A DNA stretch of 64,000 bases from Rhodococcus sp. RD6.2 (GTDB lineage: Bacteria > Actinomycetota > Actinomycetes > Mycobacteriales > Mycobacteriaceae), in contig NZ_CVQP01000007.1 in assembly GCF_001040705.1 (NCBI RefSeq), positions 366,422 through 430,421 of the forward strand, in the 5' to 3' direction. Shown in pieces: positions 8,161 through 15,827 of the stretch (its first letter is position 1; each line of letters starts with the position of its first letter). Made by a program: the position numbers and the translations under genes. Under the pieces are notes generated by a model. The model searched no databases. It was not told where the DNA came from and was given only the letters and a program-made list of their open reading frames with translations.

Positions 8161-9332
8161 GCTGCGTCCCAGTCGAGGCAAACGGTGGTTCCGTGCCCGG
8201 GCGTCGAGTCGATCCACGCCGACCCGCCCGGGAGCTGCCGCATGCGCCCGAGAATGCTGACGGTGACGCCCAGCCGGTGCGGTGCGACCGTCGACCGGTC
8301 GAATCCGACGCCGTCGTCGATCACCCGAACCCGGATGCCCCGCTCTGTCACCGCCACCTCCACGGTGCTCGTGGCCGAGGGCCCCGCGTGCCTGTGGCTG
8401 TTTCGTAGCGCCTCCGCAAGCGCCGACGCGATCGTGCGCGCGACGTCGGCCGGGACCTGGAGGTCGTCGGTGCCCCGTCCGCTGACCCGGAAGGCCGCAT
8501 CGTGGTCCGCCTCGGCCGTCGCGGCACGCAGGTACGCGAGTGTGGCTGCAGCGGAGAACGACTGGTCGGAGGTGACACCGCCTGCGATCGCGTCGAGTTC
8601 CCGCAGGGTCGCGGTGGCGAGACCGGCGGAGGCCGCCTTGGGTGCCCGCCGGGATGCGGTCAGCAGCGTTGCCATCACGCCGTCGTGGGTCAGTGCGGCG
8701 AACCGGTCCTGCTCGACGGCACGAGCACGGTGAGCCGCTGCGGTCGCCGCAGCGCTATGGGTCTGCTCGGTGGTGGAGTCGAGGATTCGGCCGGTCCGCA
8801 TCGCCATCGCTGCCCCGCCGACGAAGAGTGTGCAGAACATGATGGCGAACGCGATCTCCGCGACGAGCATCGTCAGGGACGAGTCGACGCGGACGCCGTA
8901 GTTGATCAACTGCACCGCGACACATCCGACGACGAGGTGACCGAACGCGACGGCAGTCGGCCATGCAATCACCGCGGCGATACTCGCCAGTCCGGGGAAG
9001 CCGGCCAGCCACACGCCCTCGGCGCCGGGAACGGGCGGCCCGATCCAGGCGAGCGGCCAGGTGAATGCGGCGAGGAGGAACGCGGCAGCGGCGACTCCGG
9101 CGGTGATCCGGATGGCGCGGGTGTCGCGCCGAAACGACACCAGCGAGATCGTGATGCCCGAACCGAACACCGTGACCACCGCGGCAGGCGTCCACCAGGA
9201 CGCGAGCCGCGGCGCCATCGCGGTGATCGACGGCAGCAGGATGGCCAGGTAGGCGACATAGCCGACGCCCACGAAACGGGCGAACATGCGCAGGATCCGG
9301 TCGGTGTTCTCGTGTCCGGTGCGCACGCTCAT
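8157..9332 (-). CDS. Sensor histidine kinase, NarL/DesK-type
   Basis: 391 residues from an ATG preceded by GAAGGGGGA, chosen over the upstream in-frame start at 9398. About six membrane segments span residues 15-185 (VGYVAYLAILLPSITAM, AAVVTVFGSGITISLVSF and others), with almost no periplasmic sensor domain. The HisKA_3-like helix contains the phospho-accepting His in FAALTHDGVMATLL. The HATPase domain is complete: N-box ALAEALRNSHRHAG, G1 DDGVGFD and G2 PGHGTT. The kinase is therefore probably active. Its usual LuxR-type response regulator is missing here; the gene after it encodes a degenerate kinase-like membrane protein. The 276-base gap upstream holds its promoter and two TACCGGT direct repeats (9423-9429, 9457-9463). 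Confidence 0.83.
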   Translation of the reverse strand: MSVRTGHENTDRILRMFARFVGVGYVAYLAILLPSITAMAPRLASWWTPAAVVTVFGSGITISLVSFRRDTRAIRITAGVAAAAFLLAAFTWPLAWIGPPVPGAEGVWLAGFPGLASIAAVIAWPTAVAFGHLVVGCVAVQLINYGVRVDSSLTMLVAEIAFAIMFCTLFVGGAAMAMRTGRILDSTTEQTHSAAATAAAHRARAVEQDRFAALTHDGVMATLLTASRRAPKAASAGLATATLRELDAIAGGVTSDQSFSAAATLAYLRAATAEADHDAAFRVSGRGTDDLQVPADVARTIASALAEALRNSHRHAGPSATSTVEVAVTERGIRVRVIDDGVGFDRSTVAPHRLGVTVSILGRMRQLPGGSAWIDSTPGHGTTVCLDWDAA

Positions 9333-9608
9333 TCGGTCCCCCTTCGCGATCACGACGCATGGTGCGTCCAGCTGGCTCGATCGGGGACATTCGATCACAG
9401 GGAACCGGGTGGCGTCCCACGTTACCGGTGGTCAGGGTTCGGTTTCCGTCAGTGGCTACCGGTCAGTGATTTGGCAGGAGGGGCGGGTTCGCGCCGCGCC
9501 GCAGCCGAACTCGGCCACCTCGTCCGTGGGTGGAATCGGGGAGATGGGAGCGCGTTCGACCACGTCCGTTGCCCGCTCCGCAGGCGCGACTGGTGGTGAC
9601 CGCCCGCA

Positions 9609-10676
9609 TCAGTGCGCGGTGGTGTCGTCCGGCGGTGTCATGTCCAGCCGTACGCCCAGCAGTCGGACGGCGCGATCGTGGTCGAGGCGGCCGGTCAACG
9701 CGACCGCCTCGACCGCGATCGCGCGGGTGTCGAGGGTCGGCTCCGGGAGCGGCGCCGACATGGTGTGTGTCTCGAACGGTGCGTACCGCACCTTCACGGT
9801 CACTCGCACGGCCGGTCGGTTCTCGGCGCGCACATCGTGGGCGACCCGTTCCGCGAGCACTCGCACCGCGGCCTCCACTTCGACCTGGTCGGTGAGGTTC
9901 TGTTGGAAGGTGGTTTCCCGGCCGTGGCCGTGTGCGACATACGGTTCCGGGTCGACCTCGGTGCGTCCGATGCCGAGCCCGAGCCGTCGCAGCCACGGCC
10001 CGGTCGTCGGACCGAGCGCAGCGGCGAGCGCCTCGTCGTCCGCGTCCGCCAGCTCGCGAACGGTGTGAACATGCAGGGCAGCAAGTTTCCTCGCGGTCTT
10101 GGTGCCGATTCCCCACAGCGCGGACGTGTCGCGGTCGCCCATCACCTCGAACCAGTTGTCGGCGGTCAACCGGAATGTTCCACGTGGCTTCCCGAACCCG
10201 GTCGCGATCTTCGCGCGCAGGGTGTTGTCGCCGATGCCGACCGAGCAGTGCAGGTTCGTGGCGTCGAGGACAGCGGCCTGCACGGACCGGGCGAACTTCT
10301 CGGGGTCGACGGCGGAGACACCGAGAAACGCCTCGTCCCATCCGAGGACCTGCACAACAGCATCGAGATTCCGGAGGGTGTCCATGACGGCATTCGATGC
10401 CGTGGTGTACGTCTCGGCGTCCGAGGGGAGGAACACCGCGTCCGGGACGTCACGCAGCTTGCGCGCGGCGACGCGCAACGGCATCCCGGACCCGACGCCG
10501 AACTCCCGGGCCTCGTACGACGCGGTCGCGACGACTCCACGTTCGGTGGGGTCGCCGCGACCGCCCACGACAAGGGGTCTGCCCCGCAGATCGGGATCCC
10601 GAAGCACCTCGACGGCGGCGATGAACTGGTCCAGGTCGACGTGCAACACCCATCGGTCCCGGATCGGAGCGTTCAT
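9609..10676 (-). CDS. dinB: Y-family DNA polymerase IV, DinB2-like
   Basis: 355 residues. This translesion polymerase has the palm and fingers catalytic motifs VDLDQFIAAVE (metal Asp14 and Asp16) and GWDEAFLGV, in place of the common SIDEAYLD. A helix-hairpin-helix thumb region contains LWGIGTKTARKLAAL, and a little-finger domain follows from about 245. The GWDEA form and overall length resemble mycobacterial DinB2 rather than DinB1. The steric-gate position, Phe or Tyr in most Y-family enzymes, is Ile19, comparable to Leu14 of M. smegmatis DinB2, which tolerates ribonucleotides. No clear beta-clamp motif is seen at the C-terminus. It lies 32 bases downstream of the Tat-exported FAD enzyme on the same strand and may share its transcript. 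Confidence 0.88.
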   Translation of the reverse strand: MNAPIRDRWVLHVDLDQFIAAVEVLRDPDLRGRPLVVGGRGDPTERGVVATASYEAREFGVGSGMPLRVAARKLRDVPDAVFLPSDAETYTTASNAVMDTLRNLDAVVQVLGWDEAFLGVSAVDPEKFARSVQAAVLDATNLHCSVGIGDNTLRAKIATGFGKPRGTFRLTADNWFEVMGDRDTSALWGIGTKTARKLAALHVHTVRELADADDEALAAALGPTTGPWLRRLGLGIGRTEVDPEPYVAHGHGRETTFQQNLTDQVEVEAAVRVLAERVAHDVRAENRPAVRVTVKVRYAPFETHTMSAPLPEPTLDTRAIAVEAVALTGRLDHDRAVRLLGVRLDMTPPDDTTAH

Positions 10677-10708
10677 GTCACCAGTGTGCGCACCCGAGGC
10701 GTCGAGTG

Positions 10709-12514
10709 TCAGCCCACGTCGAGGATGTGCGGGAGTCCGGCCGCGTAGCGGTCGGCGTCGACCTTGCGGAACGGCGCGAGTTCGGGCGGCTCGTGCAGCT
10801 TGTACGTCGTCACCGGGGCGGCGGGGGAGTCCGCTGCCTCGAGGAGCGCGTTGACGGCGGCGCGTCCCGATTCGTTCGCCGACTCCATCGTGGCGAGGTC
10901 GATGTCGGTGCGGACGTAGTCGCCTGCCAGGAAGAAGTTGGGGATCGCGGTCCGCGCGTCGGGCCTGCTCGCCAGCGATCCGACGGTGTTGACGAGCAGC
11001 GGTGTCTCGTTGGTGTTGGTGCCTCGCGCCGCGTCCCACTGGACGCCCGGGTCGAGGAACCACTGTGCGACGTCCTCGTCCCGCAGCATCGGCCGGGCGC
11101 CGTCGTTGACGCTCGCCTTCATCTGCGCCCAGGTCTCGGCGGCGATCTCCTCGCGGGTGCACTGCTTGGCCGTCTTCCCGTACAGGATGCCGGGGGTGTC
11201 CCAGTCCGAGATGTCCACGGACAGCACGTCCTTCACGGATCCGTCGCCGTACCGGGTGGCGAAGTCGCCACGCCAGAACTGCGCCTGGTTGATGGACGTC
11301 AGGGCCCACGGGGAGCCCAGGAAGGCGACGTGACCGTCGGCCAGTTCGTTCTTGGTCCGCATGAAGTACTGGATTCCAACCATCCAGTCCACGACGAGGT
11401 TGCGCAGCAGCTCGAGGCGGGGTTCCGCGGCGACCAGCTGCGGGGTGAGCAGGTCGACGACCCGTTCGGCGGGCATCGCGGAGACGTACCAGTCGGCCTC
11501 GGCCGATGACCGCGAGCCGGACGCGTCGGTGACCTGCGCGCCGGTGATGCGTCCGCCACCGACCTCGAGGTCGGTGAGCTTGCTGCCCATCTCGAATCGG
11601 ACGCCCATGCCGCGCAGCAGGGTTGCCCACGGTTCGATCCAGGCGTCGTTGGTGGGGCCGTCGAGGATCCGGTCCAGGTGACCGTAGCCCGGGACGACGC
11701 CCGCGCCGGTGAGCAGGAACGCCTGGCCGACCTGGCCGATGGTGCGGGTGGATGCCTGGTCGGGGCGGGCCGCGACGAGCTGGCGGGTGAGGGCGGAGAT
11801 GACGAACTCGCGATACGCCTTGCTCTTGCCCTCGGCCTCGAGGGTGTGCGCCCAGGTGACGTTCTCCCACTCGCCGTTGCGGCGTTCGAGGCTGGAGGTG
11901 AGGAACATGACCATCTTCTCGACGAAGATGGCGAGCTCCTGCGGCGGGATCGACAGGCCCAATCCGAAGCTCGCGGTGAGCGTGTTGCGGATGGCGTCGA
12001 GGTTGTACAGCTCCCAGCGGGTCGTCGGGGAGAACGGAGTCGGCACCGACAGGTCCTCGCTGCCCGGCAGGGTCATCCGGAAGCCGCCCGTCGAGACGAG
12101 GTTGTCGAAGACGCCGTTCGGGTTCCCCGGGAACGGGATGCGGTGCATGGTGTCGGGAATGTTCTGGTAGAAGCCGGGGAAGAAGCGGAATCCGTGTTCG
12201 CCGGGCAGGTCGCCACGACCGTCGGTTCCGGTGCCGGCCGCGGTGATGCTGCGAGCCTTCCCGCCGAGTGCCGTCGGCTCGTGCACGGTGACCCGGAAAC
12301 CGCGCTCCGCGAGTTCGTGGGCGACGGTCAGTCCAGCCATGCCGCCGCCGAAGACCGCGACCGTGCGCCCGCCCGAGCGGAGCGCTGGCGAGGAGAGTGC
12401 GGGCAGCGCTGACACGGTACCGCTCGTCGCGGCGAGGCCTGCGATCACGCCTGCGCCGCCTATACCTGTGAGTACGGCCCTGCGAGTGAGGCCATGACGA
12501 CTGTGATCACGCAT
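10709..12514 (-). CDS. Tat-exported FAD-dependent oxidoreductase (phytoene desaturase/HpnE-like)
   Basis: 601 residues from an ATG preceded by GGGGG; an in-frame TTG at 12550 lies inside a palindrome and is less likely. The N-terminus has a twin-arginine signal, LTRRAVLTGIGGAG, then a hydrophobic stretch to about residue 40, so the folded flavoprotein should be exported. The FAD Rossmann motif is VAVFGGGMAGLTVAHELAERG near residue 55, and the C-terminal FAD contact is FFLAGDYVRTDIDLATMESA. The fold is the amine oxidase/carotenoid desaturase superfamily, with resemblance to hydroxysqualene dehydroxylases and phytoene desaturases. There are no carotenoid or hopanoid genes nearby, so the substrate is open. 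Two palindromes at the promoter point to tight repression. Confidence 0.8.
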   Translation of the reverse strand: MRDHSRHGLTRRAVLTGIGGAGVIAGLAATSGTVSALPALSSPALRSGGRTVAVFGGGMAGLTVAHELAERGFRVTVHEPTALGGKARSITAAGTGTDGRGDLPGEHGFRFFPGFYQNIPDTMHRIPFPGNPNGVFDNLVSTGGFRMTLPGSEDLSVPTPFSPTTRWELYNLDAIRNTLTASFGLGLSIPPQELAIFVEKMVMFLTSSLERRNGEWENVTWAHTLEAEGKSKAYREFVISALTRQLVAARPDQASTRTIGQVGQAFLLTGAGVVPGYGHLDRILDGPTNDAWIEPWATLLRGMGVRFEMGSKLTDLEVGGGRITGAQVTDASGSRSSAEADWYVSAMPAERVVDLLTPQLVAAEPRLELLRNLVVDWMVGIQYFMRTKNELADGHVAFLGSPWALTSINQAQFWRGDFATRYGDGSVKDVLSVDISDWDTPGILYGKTAKQCTREEIAAETWAQMKASVNDGARPMLRDEDVAQWFLDPGVQWDAARGTNTNETPLLVNTVGSLASRPDARTAIPNFFLAGDYVRTDIDLATMESANESGRAAVNALLEAADSPAAPVTTYKLHEPPELAPFRKVDADRYAAGLPHILDVG

Positions 12515-12543
12515 GTGGAACCCCCGTTTCAGTGCGTGAATCG

Positions 12544-12563
12544 ATGACAACGCCTGTTGTCAT
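12544..12563. promoter_or_regulatory. 20-base operator-like palindrome before the Tat FAD enzyme
   Basis: Arms ATGACAAC and GTTGTCAT are perfect inverted repeats around GCCT, 30 bases upstream of the ATG at 12514. The form is typical of TetR- or MarR-type operators; no regulator gene of those families lies beside it. Confidence 0.6.
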
Positions 12564-12566
12564 ATA

Positions 12567-12578
12567 TGAGATATCTCA
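12567..12578. promoter_or_regulatory. Second palindrome, TGAGATATCTCA
   Basis: A perfect 12-base AT-rich palindrome 4 bases from the first one. The AT-rich bases between the two probably belong to the promoter core, so both could control RNA polymerase access. Confidence 0.5.
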
Positions 12579-12721
12579 CGGCGGAGGCGTGCGGGGCCGA
12601 ATCGCGAATCCGGCGCGCCGGGCGATTGAACGCACCGGCAGCGGGCCGGGCGCGATCCGGGAGGCCGTCCGCGCCCAACCCGGGCCCGCAGCGGCCGCCG
12701 TCTTCGTGTCACGATTGAGTC

Positions 12722-13468
12722 ATGAGTACTGGAACCCTTGTGCTGCTCCGCCACGGCGAGAGCGAATGGAACGCGCTGAACCTGTTCACCGGCTGGGTGG
12801 ACGTCCATCTGACGGACAAGGGCATCGCCGAGGGCAAGCGCGCAGGCCAGCTCCTCAAGGAGCACGACGTGCTGCCCGACGTGCTGTACACATCCCTGCT
12901 GCGCAGGGCCATCAGCACAGCCAACATCGCCCTCGACGCCGCGGACCGGCACTGGGTTCCGGTCGTGCGCGACTGGCGTCTCAACGAGCGGCACTACGGC
13001 GCGCTGCAGGGCAAGAACAAGGCGCAGACCAAGGCCGAGTACGGCGACGAGCAGTTCATGCTGTGGCGTCGCAGCTACGACACCCCGCCGCCGCCGATCG
13101 AGGTGGGCACCGAGTACAGCCAGGACGGCGATGCCCGCTACGCGAACCTGCCCGAGGTTCCGCGCACCGAGTGCCTCCTCGACGTCGTGAAGCGGCTGAT
13201 CCCGTACTGGGAGGACACCATCTCCCAGGACCTTCTCGCGGGGAAGAACGTTCTCGTCGCCGCCCACGGAAACTCGCTGCGGGCCCTGGTCAAGCACCTC
13301 GACGGGATCTCCGACGAGGACATCGCCGGACTGAACATCCCGACCGGCATCCCGCTGCGCTACGACCTCGACGAGAACCTCACGCCCCTGAACCCGGGCG
13401 GCACCTACCTCGACCCCGAGGCCGCCGCCGCAGGTGCCGCTGCGGTCGCCAGCCAGGGCGCGAAGTAG
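12722..13468 (+). CDS. gpmA: 2,3-bisphosphoglycerate-dependent phosphoglycerate mutase
   Basis: 248 residues, ATG start. It interconverts 3- and 2-phosphoglycerate in glycolysis and gluconeogenesis. The phosphohistidine motif is [12 protein letters not shown] at the N-terminus, followed by [13 protein letters not shown]. The second catalytic His is in [16 protein letters not shown] and Glu is in [11 protein letters not shown], all typical of the dimeric or tetrameric cofactor-dependent family (about 250 residues). It lies immediately before senX3-regX3, the order seen in mycobacteria (Rv0489-Rv0491). A hairpin after its stop suggests that part of the transcription ends there. Confidence 0.96.
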   Translation: MSTGTLVLLRHGESEWNALNLFTGWVDVHLTDKGIAEGKRAGQLLKEHDVLPDVLYTSLLRRAISTANIALDAADRHWVPVVRDWRLNERHYGALQGKNKAQTKAEYGDEQFMLWRRSYDTPPPPIEVGTEYSQDGDARYANLPEVPRTECLLDVVKRLIPYWEDTISQDLLAGKNVLVAAHGNSLRALVKHLDGISDEDIAGLNIPTGIPLRYDLDENLTPLNPGGTYLDPEAAAAGAAAVASQGAK

Positions 13469-13482
13469 TAGCTGCATGTCGA

Positions 13483-13522
13483 TCGACCCGGGGCGACGCG
13501 GCGCGCGGCCGGCCCGGGTCGA
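13483..13522 (+). terminator. Hairpin between gpmA and senX3
   Basis: Arms TCGACCCGGG and CCCGGGTCGA (10 base pairs) flank a 20-base GC-rich loop, 15 bases after the gpmA stop. No U-tract. Confidence 0.5.
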
Positions 13523-13627
13523 ACGTCAGGTGAACAGCCGTGGAACGGCACGGCTACGGCCTGTGACGTGCGACGAAACGGCCGGTCCCGGCTCGGATCG
13601 TTGTTTGCGCGGCCGTACGATTCCCTC

Positions 13628-14887
13628 GTGACTGTTGTTCTGGTCGTCGTCGGCCTCGTCGTTCTCGCGGCGGTGCTCGGCTACGTCGTCGGTGGGGTAC
13701 TCGTGCCTCGGCTCAGGGCACGTCACACCCGAATCGAGGCCGAGCAGGCCGGCCTGACGATGTCCCAGGTGCTGGACCTGATCGTCCTCGCCAGCCAGAG
13801 CGGCATCGCCGTCGTCGACCGATTCCACGACGTGGTCCTTTTCAACCCGCGGGCCGAGGAGTTGGGGCTCGTCGTGAACCGGGCCATCGAGGCCCGGGCG
13901 TGGGCGGCCGCCAACGAGGTTCTCGACACCGGTCGGCCCGTCGAGGTCGATCTGAGCGTCAAGAACCCGGTCCGCGGGCGGGGCCGGATCGCGGTCCGAG
14001 GCTTCGCGCAGTTGCTCAGCCAGGAGGATCGGCGGTTCGTCGTACTGTTCGCGGACGACGACTCCGAGGTGGCGCGGATGGAGGCCACACGCCGCGACTT
14101 CGTCGCGAACGTCAGCCACGAACTCAAGACCCCTGTCGGTGCGATGAGCCTGCTGGCGGAGGCGCTGCTCGAGTCCGCGGACGACCCGGAGTCGGTGCGG
14201 CATTTCGGTGAGCGGGTGCTCATGGAGTCGCGTCGGCTCGGCAACATGGTCGGCGAACTGATCGCCCTGTCCCGGTTGCAGGGCGCCGAGAAGCTCCCCG
14301 ACCTCGAACCGGTCGCCGTGGACGAGATCGTCGACGAGGCCATCCGGCGCAGCATCCTCACCGCGGAGAACGCCGGTATCACCGTCACCGCGGACAGGCC
14401 GAGCGGGCTCGAGGTACTCGGCGACCGCACGCTGCTCGTCACGGCCCTGTCCAATCTCGTCGAGAACGCGATCGCCTACTCGCCCGCCGGTTCGCCGGTC
14501 TCGGTGAGCCGGGCGGTGCGCGGTGAGGACGTCACGATCGCTGTCACCGACCGGGGGATCGGCATCGCCAAGGAGGACCAGGAGCGGGTGTTCGAGCGGT
14601 TCTTCCGTGTCGACAAGGCGCGGTCGCGCTCGACAGGCGGCACCGGGCTCGGTCTCGCGATCGCCAAGCATGTCGCCGCGAACCACAACGGCTCGATCAC
14701 GCTGTGGAGCAAACCGGGGACCGGCTCCACGTTCACCCTCGCCATCCCCGCATACGTCGAGGAGGCCGACGAGTCGGCCGACTCGCTCTCGCCCGGTGAC
14801 GCACCGGGCGATCCCGTTCCGACCCGCAAGACCACACACCAGGAGCGACCGACCCAGGTCGCCATGAACTCGGAGGCCAACCGGTGA
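13628..14887 (+). CDS. senX3: Sensor histidine kinase SenX3 (phosphate-responsive)
   Basis: 419 residues from GTG at 13628, chosen because the [10 protein letters not shown] start matches mycobacterial SenX3; no clear ribosome site is seen, and a GTG at 13568 is possible. Residues 1-28 form a membrane anchor. A PAS-like sensor region follows (about 40-145). The dimerisation helix is [19 protein letters not shown] with the phospho-accepting His. The HATPase domain has [29 protein letters not shown] and [12 protein letters not shown]. In mycobacteria SenX3 phosphorylates RegX3 when phosphate is scarce. The 35-residue acidic tail is poorly conserved. The stop overlaps the regX3 start. Confidence 0.95.
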   Translation: MTVVLVVVGLVVLAAVLGYVVGGVLVPRLRARHTRIEAEQAGLTMSQVLDLIVLASQSGIAVVDRFHDVVLFNPRAEELGLVVNRAIEARAWAAANEVLDTGRPVEVDLSVKNPVRGRGRIAVRGFAQLLSQEDRRFVVLFADDDSEVARMEATRRDFVANVSHELKTPVGAMSLLAEALLESADDPESVRHFGERVLMESRRLGNMVGELIALSRLQGAEKLPDLEPVAVDEIVDEAIRRSILTAENAGITVTADRPSGLEVLGDRTLLVTALSNLVENAIAYSPAGSPVSVSRAVRGEDVTIAVTDRGIGIAKEDQERVFERFFRVDKARSRSTGGTGLGLAIAKHVAANHNGSITLWSKPGTGSTFTLAIPAYVEEADESADSLSPGDAPGDPVPTRKTTHQERPTQVAMNSEANR

Positions 14888-15570
14888 CGAATGTGCTGAT
14901 CGTGGAGGACGAGGAATCCCTCGCGGACCCACTCGCGTTCCTGCTGCGCAAGGAGGGGTTCGAGGCGACCGTCGTCGGCGACGGGCCGTCCGCCCTCGCG
15001 GAGTTCGATCGCAGCGGCGCGGACATCGTGCTCCTCGACCTCATGCTGCCCGGGATGAGCGGTACCGACGTCTGCAAGCAGTTGCGGGCGCGGTCCGGGG
15101 TTCCCGTGATCATGGTGACCGCACGCGACAGTGAGATCGACAAGGTGGTCGGTCTCGAGCTCGGTGCCGACGACTACGTCACCAAGCCCTACTCGGCGCG
15201 CGAGCTGATCGCGCGGATCCGGGCGGTGCTGCGTCGGGGCGGAGACACGGATTCCGACCACTCCGCCGACGGGGTGCTCGAGGCGGGCCCGGTGCGGATG
15301 GATGTCGACCGGCACACCGTGCACGTCAACGGGGACGCGGTGACCTTGCCACTCAAGGAGTTCGATCTGCTCGAGTATCTGCTTCGCAACTCCGGCCGGG
15401 TTCTCACCCGCGGTCAGTTGATCGACCGGGTGTGGGGAGCCGATTACGTCGGAGACACGAAGACGCTGGACGTTCACGTCAAGCGCCTGCGGTCGAAGAT
15501 CGAGGTGAATCCCGCCAAACCTGAACATCTGGTGACGGTCAGGGGACTGGGTTACAAACTGGAGAACTAG
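14884..15570 (+). CDS. regX3: Response regulator RegX3, OmpR/PhoB family
   Basis: 228 residues from a GTG overlapping the senX3 stop (GTGA). The receiver domain (1-120) has the acidic pair in [14 protein letters not shown], the phosphorylated Asp in [12 protein letters not shown], the signalling Thr in MVTARDSE and the Lys in [10 protein letters not shown]. The C-terminal winged helix (about 128-226) contains [19 protein letters not shown] and [16 protein letters not shown]. It is the DNA-binding partner of SenX3; in mycobacteria it activates phosphate-scavenging genes such as pst. A strong hairpin follows, so the NRPS downstream needs its own promoter or read-through. Confidence 0.96.
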   Translation: MTNVLIVEDEESLADPLAFLLRKEGFEATVVGDGPSALAEFDRSGADIVLLDLMLPGMSGTDVCKQLRARSGVPVIMVTARDSEIDKVVGLELGADDYVTKPYSARELIARIRAVLRRGGDTDSDHSADGVLEAGPVRMDVDRHTVHVNGDAVTLPLKEFDLLEYLLRNSGRVLTRGQLIDRVWGADYVGDTKTLDVHVKRLRSKIEVNPAKPEHLVTVRGLGYKLEN

Positions 15571-15586
15571 CGAGGGTTATACCCTA

Positions 15587-15609
15587 TCCCGCCCGGTTTC
15601 CGGGCGGGA
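15587..15609 (+). terminator. Strong hairpin after regX3
   Basis: TCCCGCCCGG, loop TTT, CCGGGCGGGA: a perfect 10-base-pair stem 16 bases past the regX3 stop. No U-tract. It separates the two-component system from the NRPS; the rest of the gap to 15827 holds the NRPS leader with no other feature I can name. Confidence 0.7.
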
Positions 15610-15827
15610 ACGCTGCGTAATAGTCGCAGGCACGGGGGTGTTTCGATCACCGACCCCAATGGGTTTCGATTCGTGAACAGCATCCCGATCAGCGCTGTAT
15701 TGTCGGCCCGCAACGTCCTTCAGATCCGGTGATACATCCCCTCAGGTGTGGTCGCCGATCTGAAACAGTTCCGCTTCGTCAACGCGCCCCAAGCTCCGCG
15801 TCGGAGCGTGTCGTCGAAGGGGTTAGT

